Positions 25,781 through 34,873 are shown, counted from the stretch's first letter. The stretch: DNA of 36,249 bases from Candidatus Parcubacteria bacterium (GCA_019661865.1 JAIFWJ010000007.1:1-36249), one strand, 5' to 3'. The notes: generated from the sequence alone by a model not told the origin. Made by a program: numbers and translations.

Positions 25781-25812
25781 ATGGAAATCCCCACTTGCGT
25801 GGGGATTTCCAT
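25781..25812. repeat. Perfect 14-bp inverted repeat with 4-nt loop (GCAA on minus strand)
   Basis: ATGGAAATCCCCAC TTGC GTGGGGATTTCCAT. Confidence 0.92.
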
Positions 25813-25823
25813 TAGGGCTATTC

Positions 25824-25952
25824 CGGTATACCCTAGTTAAAATAACTAGGTGGGTGCTCGCAGTCCTGAGCCAAGACTCAAGATGATATAGAACTCCCTG
25901 TAAAAGTATTAGCTAGATAATACCTGGAACAACCCTGGTTGTTATTATACCG
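25824..25952. ncRNA. Candidate structured RNA or cis-regulatory element (strand uncertain)
   Basis: Closing pairing CGGTATA (25824-25830)/TATACCG (25946-25952) enclosing hairpins CCTAGTTA-AAA-TAACTAGG, GTATTA-gctaga-TAATAC and AACAACC-CT-GGTTGTT; no ORF. Confidence 0.35.
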
Positions 25953-26034
25953 CACATACACAAATGTAAATAACCTAGTTACTAATTTATCCCCACTTTT
26001 TAGAAAATGACTCTACAGAGAGACAAATACGAAA

Positions 26035-26652
26035 CTACTCTAGGATGCCGTCAATGTTTATATCATAAAGAATCTTCTCCTGGATAGAGTTCCAATTGAC
26101 GATTTCCTGACTATTGAACCAAATCTTTATCTCTCTTTCTGCTTCTTCTGGCTTATCTGAGCAGTGTATGAGATTCCTAACCGCCCTGCCGTCCACATTG
26201 GAGAGATCATACGAGTCCAGAGTGAAGTCTCCTCGGATGGTACCCACATCTGAGGTGGTAGGCTCTGTGCCTCCCACAAGCTTCTTAATTATAGCTACGG
26301 CCTGGTTGCCTTCTATCACCATACCAACTACGGGACCCAGAGTGAAGTATGCGTAGAGGGCCTTAAGAACATCCTTCCCATACTCCAGAGCTAACTTCTC
26401 CGGCGTCTTCCCCTGGTTTTTCATATTCTCTATTGTCCTCTCGCCCACCTTAGTACACCAGGCGTCATCCTTGCCATAGTGCTCTACAGTCCTCTCCATG
26501 TCTGGCACAAACATTTTCAAAGCGACGATCTTCAGTCCTGTTCTCTCAATCCTTCTTATGATTTCTCCCACAAGTCCTCTCTGCACTCCGTCGTGCTTCA
26601 CAGCTACGAACGACCTCTCCTTCTTTAAGTTTCTTTGGGGATGACTTGTCAT
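26035..26652 (-). CDS. ndk: Nucleoside diphosphate kinase
   Basis: 205 aa; FVAVKHDGVQRGLVGEIIRRIERTGLKIVALKM, GTIRGDF, NLIHCSDKPEEAEREI. Confidence 0.92.
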   Translation of the reverse strand: MTSHPQRNLKKERSFVAVKHDGVQRGLVGEIIRRIERTGLKIVALKMFVPDMERTVEHYGKDDAWCTKVGERTIENMKNQGKTPEKLALEYGKDVLKALYAYFTLGPVVGMVIEGNQAVAIIKKLVGGTEPTTSDVGTIRGDFTLDSYDLSNVDGRAVRNLIHCSDKPEEAEREIKIWFNSQEIVNWNSIQEKILYDINIDGILE

Positions 26653-26685
26653 ATTATTAAATTAGAAAAAGAGTATAACAGATTA

Positions 26686-27714
26686 TTATCTACCTTTGAA
26701 CTGCTCCAAATTATCCAATAATTCCTCTAAGTCACAGGTAGCTAGAGATATAACGGTGTCCGCCGAACCATAATATACATAGAGTTCATCTTTAACAATT
26801 ACCGCTCCAGAGGGAAAGGTCACGTTTGGCACAATACCGTCTCTCTCAAACGGCTCAACCGATTGAAGAATATAACCAGGAGTTCTCGCAATTAACTTAT
26901 GAGGTTCGTTTAAGTCTGACAGAGCCGCACCTATAGTCCAGGATTCAGACATAGATTCAGCAGAGAAGATAAAAAGCCAACCCTTAGAGGTTTTCACTGG
27001 AGGTGCTCCTAATTCTGGCCCCCTCTGAAGCCACCAGTAAGTCCCAAGCAATGCAGTATCTTTAGAGTTCTTTATAAATTTCTCCCAACTTCCTGGAACT
27101 GGATTTATAAGATCTTGAATGGAATCGTAATATCGTACAGCAATATGTGAATTCTCTGAATCAGAAGAAATAGTCAGAGCCAAAGCTATTTTTCCACCAT
27201 TAACCTTCTCTGGAAAGAGGGCAGCGGCCTTGGAAGTCTCTGGTGGACCTATTACTCCGTGCTTAATTACTGTTTTGAAATCTTTTGTGGTCGCGAGGGC
27301 TATGCGAACATCTGGCTTCTGACTTTTATCCCATAGAGGCTTGTCTATGGCAGTATAAGTAATGTAGAAAGTGTCACCAATTTTGGTCACCCGTGGATCT
27401 TCCACCCCAAATTTATCGAATTCTTTATCTGGTGAAATTAAGGGTGTATCCCTCTGTATAAATTTCTTACCGTCTTTACTTTCTGCGTATCCAATATAGG
27501 AAATATTTCCTTTCAGTCTATACCCAGGGCGTTTTCCGCGCTCTCCGGTAAATTCTAGACCTTTAGGATATGTGCGATAAAGCATTTTAAAAATCCCCTT
27601 GTCTAATATCACAGCGGGGTTAAAAACGGCCTTGGCTTCCCATTCTATATTTGGTCTAGGAGTAAGTACAGGATTACCAGGAAATCGTTTGAGTTGAAAA
27701 GTTTTTCTAGACAT
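26686..27714 (-). CDS. Glycoside hydrolase family 130-like (mannoside phosphorylase-type) protein
   Basis: 342 aa; NPVLTPRPNIEWEAKAVFNPAVI, GVEDPRVTKIGDTFYITYTA, VPNVTFPSGAVIVKDELYVYYGSADTVISLAT. Confidence 0.85.
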   Translation of the reverse strand: MSRKTFQLKRFPGNPVLTPRPNIEWEAKAVFNPAVILDKGIFKMLYRTYPKGLEFTGERGKRPGYRLKGNISYIGYAESKDGKKFIQRDTPLISPDKEFDKFGVEDPRVTKIGDTFYITYTAIDKPLWDKSQKPDVRIALATTKDFKTVIKHGVIGPPETSKAAALFPEKVNGGKIALALTISSDSENSHIAVRYYDSIQDLINPVPGSWEKFIKNSKDTALLGTYWWLQRGPELGAPPVKTSKGWLFIFSAESMSESWTIGAALSDLNEPHKLIARTPGYILQSVEPFERDGIVPNVTFPSGAVIVKDELYVYYGSADTVISLATCDLEELLDNLEQFKGR

Positions 27715-27719
27715 TTATA

Positions 27720-28490
27720 TTATTCTTCAGTTAGTACAAGATTTCCGTCCTCCATTATAGCTACCGTATGTTCGAAGTGGGCAGAGCGCGAGCCGTCACG
27801 TGTCTTAATAGTATATCCATCATCCATAAGTTTTATCCCAGGTTTACCTACATTTACCATAGGCTCTATAGCTATAACCATACCAGGTCGGAGTTCCTCA
27901 GCAGTACCAGCACGACCTGCGTTCGGCACATATGGATCTTCATGTATAGAGTATCCTACTCCGTGTCCGACCAGATCCTCAGCTAGGGAAAAGCCTGAGG
28001 CTTCTACTACATCGTTAATAGCTTCACCAATGTCGCCGATATGATTCCCGGGCTTAGCTGCCTTAATACCAGCCTTAAGTGCTTCCTGAGTCACTTTCAA
28101 GAGTCGCCTCGACTCATCGTCAGTCTCTCCTACTGAGACAGTGACAGCTGAGTCAGTAATCATACCTTTATGAATTAAAGCAAGATCAATAGATACAATG
28201 TCTCCTTGATTTAAAATTCTTGGTGCTTCGTTCGGTATCCCATGCACAATCTCATCATTTATAGATACACACAAGACTGCTGGGAAGGGACGCCTAGCTC
28301 CACGAGGCTGGTAACCCAGGTGAGCCGGTTTATCACCGTGAGCCTTCACAAGTCTAAGAGCCTCTTCTTCAAGCACAAGTGTAGACATCCCGGGTGTAAC
28401 CATCTCTCCTAGAGCACGAAGAATCTCGGCATGTCTCTTGCCGCCTTCTCTTAAAATATTTATTTCCTCTTGAGATTTATATTTAATCAT
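27720..28490 (-). CDS. map: Methionine aminopeptidase type I
   Basis: 256 aa; NDEIVHGIPNEAPRILNQGDIVSIDLALIHKGMITDSAVTV, GHGVGYSIHEDPYVPN. Confidence 0.95.
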   Translation of the reverse strand: MIKYKSQEEINILREGGKRHAEILRALGEMVTPGMSTLVLEEEALRLVKAHGDKPAHLGYQPRGARRPFPAVLCVSINDEIVHGIPNEAPRILNQGDIVSIDLALIHKGMITDSAVTVSVGETDDESRRLLKVTQEALKAGIKAAKPGNHIGDIGEAINDVVEASGFSLAEDLVGHGVGYSIHEDPYVPNAGRAGTAEELRPGMVIAIEPMVNVGKPGIKLMDDGYTIKTRDGSRSAHFEHTVAIMEDGNLVLTEE

Positions 28491-29089
28491 TAGTCTGCAT
28501 AATACTTCTCCATTATCTCGTCGTGCACATCTTCTATAGACTGCATGCCGTTTATATCAAGAACTTTATAGTAAGGATTATTCCTGAAGAATTCGATGGT
28601 AGGCATAACATCCGTATCGAACCAATCCAGTCTCTTATCTATATCGGCCAAGGTCTTATCATCTACTCTTCCTCTAGCAAGTAGCTTTTCTTCAGACCAC
28701 TTGCGTGATACTTCTAGATTAATAATGATTGGACTCTCACGTTTGTAGAACTCGAGGGCTGTAGCCAAGAGCTTAGCTTCTGTCACTGATCTTGGCGAGC
28801 CGTCGAAGAAGAGATGCATATTCTCTCCCAATTCTGTTATGAGGGTATCCGCCCACATATAACATGCCAGGAAGTCAGGCTGTCTCCTACCAACTCGACT
28901 AGCTTCTTCTGAAAGAGCTGCAGAGTAAGAATCACTTTGAATAAAGCCTCTGAACCTATCCCCCGTCTCTATATGGACGATTTGATTCTTCTCTGGATCC
29001 CTCTTATGTATAACATCCTTAAGGAGTGCAGCCTGCGTACCTTTGCCGCATCCTGAGCGGCCGATAAATATAACTGTGTGAAGGAGCAT
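28490..29089 (-). CDS. adk: Adenylate kinase
   Basis: 199 aa; GRSGCGKGTQAALL, FFDGSPRSVTEA, RGRVDD; between map and secY. Confidence 0.88.
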   Translation of the reverse strand: MLLHTVIFIGRSGCGKGTQAALLKDVIHKRDPEKNQIVHIETGDRFRGFIQSDSYSAALSEEASRVGRRQPDFLACYMWADTLITELGENMHLFFDGSPRSVTEAKLLATALEFYKRESPIIINLEVSRKWSEEKLLARGRVDDKTLADIDKRLDWFDTDVMPTIEFFRNNPYYKVLDINGMQSIEDVHDEIMEKYYAD

Positions 29090-29092
29090 TCT

Positions 29093-30367
29093 CTAATACT
29101 CTCTCACAGTGATCTGTGCGTCAATCTTCTTTATAAGATCGATGATAACTGTGACAACGATGAGAAGTGCCGTACCACCTATGGCAAGCGACTGTATACC
29201 AGTAACAGCACGGAGGATGAGCGGTAAGACAGCGATGAATCCAAGGAAGAGTGCACCTACTAGAGTAAGACGAGTTAAGACCTTCGATATGTACTCGGAA
29301 GTAGGCTCTCCTGGACGTACGCCGGGCACGAAGGCACCTGATTTCTGAAGATTCTCCGCAATCTGGTCCGGATCGAATGTCACTGCTGTGTAGAAATATG
29401 TGAAGAGGAAAACGAGCACGAAATAGGAGATGTCATAGAACCATTGATTGGCTAACAGATTTAATATAAATCTTGAAGTTGATTGTAATGCTACGATACT
29501 TGATGTGGTGAAGAATTGGAAAATCATCTGAGGGAAGAGAAGTATCGAGAGCGCGAAAATGATAGGGATTACTCCAGCTTGGTTAAGTCTAAGTGGAAGG
29601 TATGTGGAAGTACCACCATATACAGTATTACCTCTTGTTTGCTTAGAATAAGTTATGGGTATGGGTCTCTCAGCCTCTGTGATGATCACCACTCCGAATA
29701 CTACCAAGACCGCTACTACTATGCCGACCAAGTAGACTGGAATCTGCGATGGATCAAATGTATAAAGCAGTTGCCCAATGTTTGACGGAAGGCGCGAGAC
29801 GATACCAGCGAAGATGATGAGTGAGACACCATTACCTGCACCGAATTCAGAAATAAGTTCTCCAATCCAGACCAGAAGCATTGAACCTGCAGTAATGATG
29901 AGTAGATCCAGGCCTAGAGCGGTTGTACTCAATTGAGGCAAGACGTTTTGTCTTTGGAAAAGTACGATAAACGCATAGCCTTGGAGAAGTGCCAAGGGAA
30001 TGGTTAAGAGTCGAGAGTACTGAGCGAACTTTCTGCGGCCTGCTTCACCTTCATCCTGATAAAGAGCTTTAAGACGAGGAACCATCATGGTCATGAGCTG
30101 CATAATGATGGAAGCTGTGATGTATGGACCTACACCGAGCATAACTATCGAAAGTGAAGAGAGTCCTCCGCCAGAGAAAATGTTTAAGAGTGAAAGGAAC
30201 TGACTACCAGAGAAAAGTGAGGCGATCCTCGAGTGATCTACTCCAGGAATAGGGATAATGGCCAGTATCCTACTCAGAACAAGTAATCCCAAAGTGAAAT
30301 AAATGCGGGAACGCAAGTCAGGATCTCCGAAGGTGAGACGTATTTTCTGTACGAAAGTTTGAATCAT
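29093..30367 (-). CDS. secY: Preprotein translocase subunit SecY
   Basis: 424 aa; IPIPGVDH, NIFSGGGLSSLSIVMLGVGPYITASIIMQL, GVRPGEPTSEYI. Confidence 0.96.
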   Translation of the reverse strand: MIQTFVQKIRLTFGDPDLRSRIYFTLGLLVLSRILAIIPIPGVDHSRIASLFSGSQFLSLLNIFSGGGLSSLSIVMLGVGPYITASIIMQLMTMMVPRLKALYQDEGEAGRRKFAQYSRLLTIPLALLQGYAFIVLFQRQNVLPQLSTTALGLDLLIITAGSMLLVWIGELISEFGAGNGVSLIIFAGIVSRLPSNIGQLLYTFDPSQIPVYLVGIVVAVLVVFGVVIITEAERPIPITYSKQTRGNTVYGGTSTYLPLRLNQAGVIPIIFALSILLFPQMIFQFFTTSSIVALQSTSRFILNLLANQWFYDISYFVLVFLFTYFYTAVTFDPDQIAENLQKSGAFVPGVRPGEPTSEYISKVLTRLTLVGALFLGFIAVLPLILRAVTGIQSLAIGGTALLIVVTVIIDLIKKIDAQITVREY

Positions 30368-30369
30368 AA

Positions 30370-30810
30370 TTATTTTACCTCCCCACCGGCTGCCTCTATC
30401 TTCTTCTTGGCTTCACCTGATGTTTCGATACCCTGTATGGTGAGCCTCTTCGAAATTTCTCCTGTGCCTAAGATCTTTACTTTAGGAATTCTTCCTTTCT
30501 CTGCATTTATCACTCGTTTAGCTAAGAGAACTTCCTTGGTGACTACGTCACCGGCGGTGAAGATAGTCTCGAGTGTCGAGACATTTACCGCTACTGGTTT
30601 ATTTTGAATAGATTTAAATGGAGAAACACCTCGTCCACGGAGCTTGGGAAAACGTTTTATAAAGTCACGGAGTTCTGGACGCTTCTTTCTTCCGGCACGA
30701 GCATTCTGACCCTTAGTACCACGGCCCGAGGTCTTACCTCGAGTACCACCACGACCCACTTGGCGGGCTTTCTTCCTCTTGGTTTTCGACTTTAGTGTGT
30801 GAGACTGCAT
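30370..30810 (-). CDS. rplO: 50S ribosomal protein L15
   Basis: 146 aa; KKARQVGRGGTRGKTSGRGTKGQNARAG. Confidence 0.95.
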   Translation of the reverse strand: MQSHTLKSKTKRKKARQVGRGGTRGKTSGRGTKGQNARAGRKKRPELRDFIKRFPKLRGRGVSPFKSIQNKPVAVNVSTLETIFTAGDVVTKEVLLAKRVINAEKGRIPKVKILGTGEISKRLTIQGIETSGEAKKKIEAAGGEVK

Positions 30811-30836
30811 AAAATTATTTATACTCTTTATTTATG

Positions 30837-31457
30837 TTATTTATGCCTGGATTTTAACTCAGTTCGGGAGAGCTTTTCTAGTGCCTTCACTGCTACGTAG
30901 GCATTGTTAATACTGTTCTTAGATCTAGAGAGAAGCTTGGCAGACACTTCTCTAAGTCCTGCTAGTTCGAGCACTGCACGGACCGAGGAACCGGCGAGGA
31001 TTCCCTTACCCGGAGCTGGCATGATCTTAACACGAGATGCAGCATACTTAGCCTCAATTTCATGAGGGACTGACATGGTACGAGTAGCATTTATGCTAAT
31101 CATATTCTTCCTTGCATCTCTGAAAGCCTTTTCTATGGCTAGCGGAGTGTCTGTAGCCTTGCCTTGACCGACTCCCACCATACCCTTCCTGTTTCCTGCC
31201 ACAACACATACCGAGAAGGCGAAACGTCTACCTCCTGCTACCACACGAGTCACACGCCTAAGGCTCACAATCTTCTGATCGAACTCTGGCTTCTGACGAT
31301 TCTCGCGCCTAGGACCCCTTCTGTTACCACCTCGGCCACGACCCTTACCGTCTCTATTGTCGCGCTGTGGTCTAGCTGTATTTACTGGAGCTTGAACAGG
31401 AGCCGCTACTTGAGGACTTGTCTCTGCATTTATTTGATTTTCTACTGTTGTTTCCAT
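30837..31457 (-). CDS. rpsE: 30S ribosomal protein S5 with Arg/Gly-rich N-terminal extension
   Basis: VVAGGRRFAFSVCVVAGNRKGMVGVGQGKATDTPLAIEKAFRDARKNM...; ORF track begins at a TTG at 31466, ATG at 31457. Confidence 0.95.
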   Translation of the reverse strand: METTVENQINAETSPQVAAPVQAPVNTARPQRDNRDGKGRGRGGNRRGPRRENRQKPEFDQKIVSLRRVTRVVAGGRRFAFSVCVVAGNRKGMVGVGQGKATDTPLAIEKAFRDARKNMISINATRTMSVPHEIEAKYAASRVKIMPAPGKGILAGSSVRAVLELAGLREVSAKLLSRSKNSINNAYVAVKALEKLSRTELKSRHK

Positions 31458-31468
31458 AAATTCCAAAA

Positions 31469-31783
31469 TTAAAATTTAAGTCCGGCCTCTCGAGCTGCTT
31501 CTGCAAGCTCACGAACTTTACCAGTAAAGATATAACCTCCTCGGTCGAACACTACCCTCTCAATCTTCTTAACCTTAGCGTGCTTAGCTAGCTCGGTACC
31601 AACTTTCTTAGCATCCTTGCCTCGAGCCGCTGCAAGAGTTACTCCACTCTCATCATTAATCACTTGAGCGTAGATAGTGGTGTTCGACTTAAATATTGAA
31701 AGTCGTGGACGAGTAGAAGTACCAGAAATTTTACTTCTGATCTTCTTTCGCTTTCTATCTCTACTTTGAGTTCGGGTATTCAT
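31469..31783 (-). CDS. rplR: 50S ribosomal protein L18
   Basis: 104 aa; [57 protein letters not shown]. Confidence 0.95.
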   Translation of the reverse strand: MNTRTQSRDRKRKKIRSKISGTSTRPRLSIFKSNTTIYAQVINDESGVTLAAARGKDAKKVGTELAKHAKVKKIERVVFDRGGYIFTGKVRELAEAAREAGLKF

Positions 31784-31800
31784 ATAATTTATAAAGTCTC

Positions 31801-32334
31801 CTATGCTGCTTTCTTACCTTGCTTACGACGGATAACTTCGTCAGCGTAACGCATGCCTTTACCCTTGTAAGGCTCAGGCTTCTTGAGTGCTCGAAGCTTG
31901 GCAGTGAACTCTCCGACAAGTTCTTTATCTATACCTGAGACAGTGATGTTGTTCTTCTCGGCAGTGACCTTAAGGCCGGTAGGAATACTGACTTCAACAG
32001 GATGAGAAAATCCTAAAGCGAAAACAATTTTATCTCCTCTGACTTCAGACTTGTATCCAATACCTTCAAGGATAAGTTTCTTCTCGAAGGGCTTGTTCAC
32101 GCCACTAACCATGTTTTTAATATGGGCAGCATATGTACCCCAGAGAGCCTTACTCTCGAGAGTTTCTCTCTTAGGCAGAAGCTTTACTTCGTTTCCTACT
32201 ATACTTACTTGAATTATTGGCTCTACATGACGAGAAATTTCTCCCAAAGGTCCCTTAACCACCACAGAGTTACCTGAGAATTTAACTTCAGTTTTTTCCG
32301 GAATGCTTATAACTTGTTTGCCGATGCGTGACAT
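31801..32334 (-). CDS. rplF: 50S ribosomal protein L6
   Basis: 177 aa; [41 protein letters not shown]. Confidence 0.96.
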   Translation of the reverse strand: MSRIGKQVISIPEKTEVKFSGNSVVVKGPLGEISRHVEPIIQVSIVGNEVKLLPKRETLESKALWGTYAAHIKNMVSGVNKPFEKKLILEGIGYKSEVRGDKIVFALGFSHPVEVSIPTGLKVTAEKNNITVSGIDKELVGEFTAKLRALKKPEPYKGKGMRYADEVIRRKQGKKAA

Positions 32335-32360
32335 GATTTATGATGATTTGAGATTTTGAA

Positions 32361-32747
32361 TTACCAAATTGTGAAGAGTATTTCGCCACCAAGTTTTCCC
32401 TTCTTGGCATCTCTGCCACTCATAATGCCTTTAGGAGTAGAGATAACTAGTGCTCCGTAACCTTGTTTAACTGGACGGAGTTCTGCTGACTTCTTATATA
32501 GACGCTTACTGGTCTTCGAAATTCTTTTAACTCCTTGAACCTTAGGGGTTCTGCCGTCAAGCACTAGTGTGATATTCAGTGCAGGATGACCCTTAGATGT
32601 CCCCTTAGAATAATCTTTAATGAATCCTTCAGCCTTCAAGACCTTCAGGATGTTTTCCTTCACCTTAGAGTAACTTACGGTAATAGTCTCCCTGCCAGCA
32701 TCGCCAGCGTTCTTCAGACTTACAATTAGGTTTGAGATAGGGTCCAT
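32361..32747 (-). CDS. rpsH: 30S ribosomal protein S8
   Basis: 128 aa; MDPISNLIVSLKNA, GYGALVISTPKGIMSGRDAKKGKLGGEILFTIW. Confidence 0.95.
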   Translation of the reverse strand: MDPISNLIVSLKNAGDAGRETITVSYSKVKENILKVLKAEGFIKDYSKGTSKGHPALNITLVLDGRTPKVQGVKRISKTSKRLYKKSAELRPVKQGYGALVISTPKGIMSGRDAKKGKLGGEILFTIW

Positions 32748-32755
32748 ATAGCTTG

Positions 32756-32941
32756 TTACCAGGAAGACTTTTTAACTCCAGGGATCTTACCTTCGTTGGC
32801 AAGCTCGCGGAAGCATATGCGGCAAAGGCCAAAGTCTCTCATAAACCCACGCTTTCTACCGCAGCGGAAGCAACGGTTAGTAGCCCGAGTGGAGAACTTG
32901 GGCTTTTTCTGGGATCTTGCGATGACTGACGTTTTGGCCAT
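32756..32941 (-). CDS. rpsN: 30S ribosomal protein S14, type Z (zinc-binding)
   Basis: 61 aa; [38 protein letters not shown]. Confidence 0.95.
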   Translation of the reverse strand: MAKTSVIARSQKKPKFSTRATNRCFRCGRKRGFMRDFGLCRICFRELANEGKIPGVKKSSW

Positions 32942-32956
32942 AAGTACCAGTAGATA

Positions 32957-33012
32957 ATAAAAAGGCTCGAAAGCCGTGGGCCAAGCTTATCAGCTTAAAA
33001 TGGCTATGTCAA
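32957..33012 (-). promoter_or_regulatory. Candidate internal promoter (TTGACA-17-TAAGCT) followed by terminator-like hairpin, between rplE and rpsN
   Basis: Minus: TTGACA (33012-33007), 17-nt spacer, TAAGCT (32989-32984), then GGCT TTCG AGCC TTTTTATT (32975-32957). Confidence 0.5.
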
Positions 33013-33021
33013 ACCTTATTT

Positions 33022-33549
33022 TTACTTTTTGAATGGGAAGCCGAGATACTCGAGGAACTCCTGGGCTTCTGGCTTAGACTTAGCGGTTGTAACCACAGTC
33101 ACTGCCATGCCGAAGACATCTTTAAGCTCTTCATCAGAAGTTTCTGGGAAGATGGTGTTCTCTTTTATACCGAGAGTGTAATTACCCATCTCATCTGTGG
33201 CATCTCTAGAGATACCTCTGAAGTCCTTGGTGCGAGGAAGGGCAATGTGAAGGAGGCGTTCAAGGAAGTCATACATACGAGGCCCTCGGAGAGTCACCTG
33301 ATAACCCACCACATCTCCCTCTCGACTCTTAAAGTTAGCAATGGAGATCTTGGCTCCGCGCGAGCTCGGCTTCTGACCAGTGATGCGGAGGAGCCTGTCC
33401 TCTACGACCTTCATCTTATTCTTATCGCGGAAAGAGCCTACTCCGACAGAGATGACAACCTTAACCAGTCTCGGTGATTGCATCTTGTTTTTCTTACCGA
33501 GTTTCTTATATCCGTTATTTACCTTTTCCTTAAGAGTTTCCATAATCAT
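33022..33549 (-). CDS. rplE: 50S ribosomal protein L5
   Basis: 175 aa; LVKVVISVGVGSFRDKNKM, TGQKPSSRGAKISIANFKSREGDVVGYQVTLRG. Confidence 0.96.
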   Translation of the reverse strand: MIMETLKEKVNNGYKKLGKKNKMQSPRLVKVVISVGVGSFRDKNKMKVVEDRLLRITGQKPSSRGAKISIANFKSREGDVVGYQVTLRGPRMYDFLERLLHIALPRTKDFRGISRDATDEMGNYTLGIKENTIFPETSDEELKDVFGMAVTVVTTAKSKPEAQEFLEYLGFPFKK

Positions 33550-33797
33550 TAACTTTTAGCTTCTTGCTTCTTGGTTTTAGTCTGAACAATCTTCACATTG
33601 GAAACATGAAGAGGGTACGCCTTCTCCACAATCTGACCCTTGCTTCCCTGCTTCTTCCCGCGCTCATGAACTTTCTTAATATTTACTCCTTCTACAAGCA
33701 CACGATCTAGCTTAGGAAATGCACGGAGAATCTTGCCGGATCTTCCTTTATCCTTACCAGTGATAACTATTACGTTGTCTCCTTTCTTTACATGCAT
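33549..33797 (-). CDS. rplX: 50S ribosomal protein L24
   Basis: 82 aa; KKGDNVIVITGKDKGRSGKILRAFPKLDRVLVEGVNIKKVHER. Confidence 0.95.
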   Translation of the reverse strand: MHVKKGDNVIVITGKDKGRSGKILRAFPKLDRVLVEGVNIKKVHERGKKQGSKGQIVEKAYPLHVSNVKIVQTKTKKQEAKS

Positions 33798-33821
33798 GTC
33801 TTTATTTAGCTCGCAAGCTCG

Positions 33822-34193
33822 TTATACCACTTCTGGAGCTAGAGATATAATTTTCTGGAATCCTCTTTCACCAATCTCACGAGGAATGGGTCCGAAGACA
33901 CGTCCTGCAGTTGGCTCCTCCTTAGCATTATCAAGTATTACTACTGCGTTCTCATCGAAGCGGATGTATGATCCATCATTTCTACGGAATGGAGCACGAC
34001 TGCGTACTACTACTGCATAAAGCACATCCTTCTTCTTCACTGTCTTACGAGGCTCTGCTTTCTGCACTGAGAGTACGACGACGTCTCCAATGCGTGCATA
34101 ACGCTTCTTGGAACTTCCAAGTACTTTAAAGATTCTGCCAATCTTGGCTCCGGAGTTATCTGCTATTTCAACTATAGAACGTGGCTGGATCAT
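33822..34193 (-). CDS. rplN: 50S ribosomal protein L14
   Basis: 123 aa; MIQPRSIVEIADNSGAKIGRIFKVLG, VFGPIPREIGERGFQKIISLAPEVV. Confidence 0.96.
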   Translation of the reverse strand: MIQPRSIVEIADNSGAKIGRIFKVLGSSKKRYARIGDVVVLSVQKAEPRKTVKKKDVLYAVVVRSRAPFRRNDGSYIRFDENAVVILDNAKEEPTAGRVFGPIPREIGERGFQKIISLAPEVV

Positions 34194-34196
34194 AAA

Positions 34197-34448
34197 TTAT
34201 TTTAAAACAATGAAATGCTTATCTTTAGAAATTGGTTTAGTCTCTACGATGTCCACCTTGTCACCAATCTTCATGGTATTCCCTGCATCATGGGCCTTGA
34301 ACTTCTTGTGACGCTTTATGAACTTCTCATACTTAGGATGCTTCTCATAGCGGTTAACAAGCACTACTACTGTGTCCTTCATCTTGTCTGACACCACAAC
34401 ACCACTTAGAACTTTTCCAGATTTAATTGTTGTCTGTTTGGCATTCAT
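34197..34448 (-). CDS. rpsQ: 30S ribosomal protein S17
   Basis: 83 aa; [41 protein letters not shown]. Confidence 0.94.
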   Translation of the reverse strand: MNAKQTTIKSGKVLSGVVVSDKMKDTVVVLVNRYEKHPKYEKFIKRHKKFKAHDAGNTMKIGDKVDIVETKPISKDKHFIVLK

Positions 34449-34453
34449 ATTAT

Positions 34454-34873
34454 TTATATACGTGGGACAATCTTAGTTTTGACTGGGAGCTTGGTACCGG
34501 CCTTTCTAAGCGCTTCCTTAGCTTCAGCTTCATTAATACCGTCGACCTCGAAGAGGACTCTTCCGGCCTTCACCGGTGCTACGTATCCCTGGAGATCACC
34601 CTTACCTTTACCGAGCTTCACCTCAGCTGGCTTAGAGGTATAAGGCATATCTGGGAAAATACGAATCCAGAGTCTACCAGACTTTCCTATGGAGCGCGAG
34701 AGAACCTTGCGAGCTGCCTCGATCTGGTTTGATTTTATGCGGGCAGGAGCAGTGGCTTTAAGGCCGAAGGAGCCGAAGGCCACCGTAACGCCACGAGTGG
34801 CCACACCGACCTTTTTTGGATTCTCTCTCATGGTGTGCCACTTGCGATATTTAACTTTCTTAGGGAATAACAT
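34454..34873 (-). CDS. rplP: 50S ribosomal protein L16
   Basis: 139 aa; [63 protein letters not shown]. Confidence 0.96.
   Translation of the reverse strand: MLFPKKVKYRKWHTMRENPKKVGVATRGVTVAFGSFGLKATAPARIKSNQIEAARKVLSRSIGKSGRLWIRIFPDMPYTSKPAEVKLGKGKGDLQGYVAPVKAGRVLFEVDGINEAEAKEALRKAGTKLPVKTKIVPRI

Noticed and set aside
25856-25880. 6S RNA identity for the intergenic element, based on GCAGTCCTGAGCC resembling E. coli CCAGTCCCCTGAGCC and a 3' hairpin
   Set aside because: Match is short, and the region appears to fold as separate hairpins, not the 6S rod with central bubble; kept only as an unassigned structured RNA candidate.
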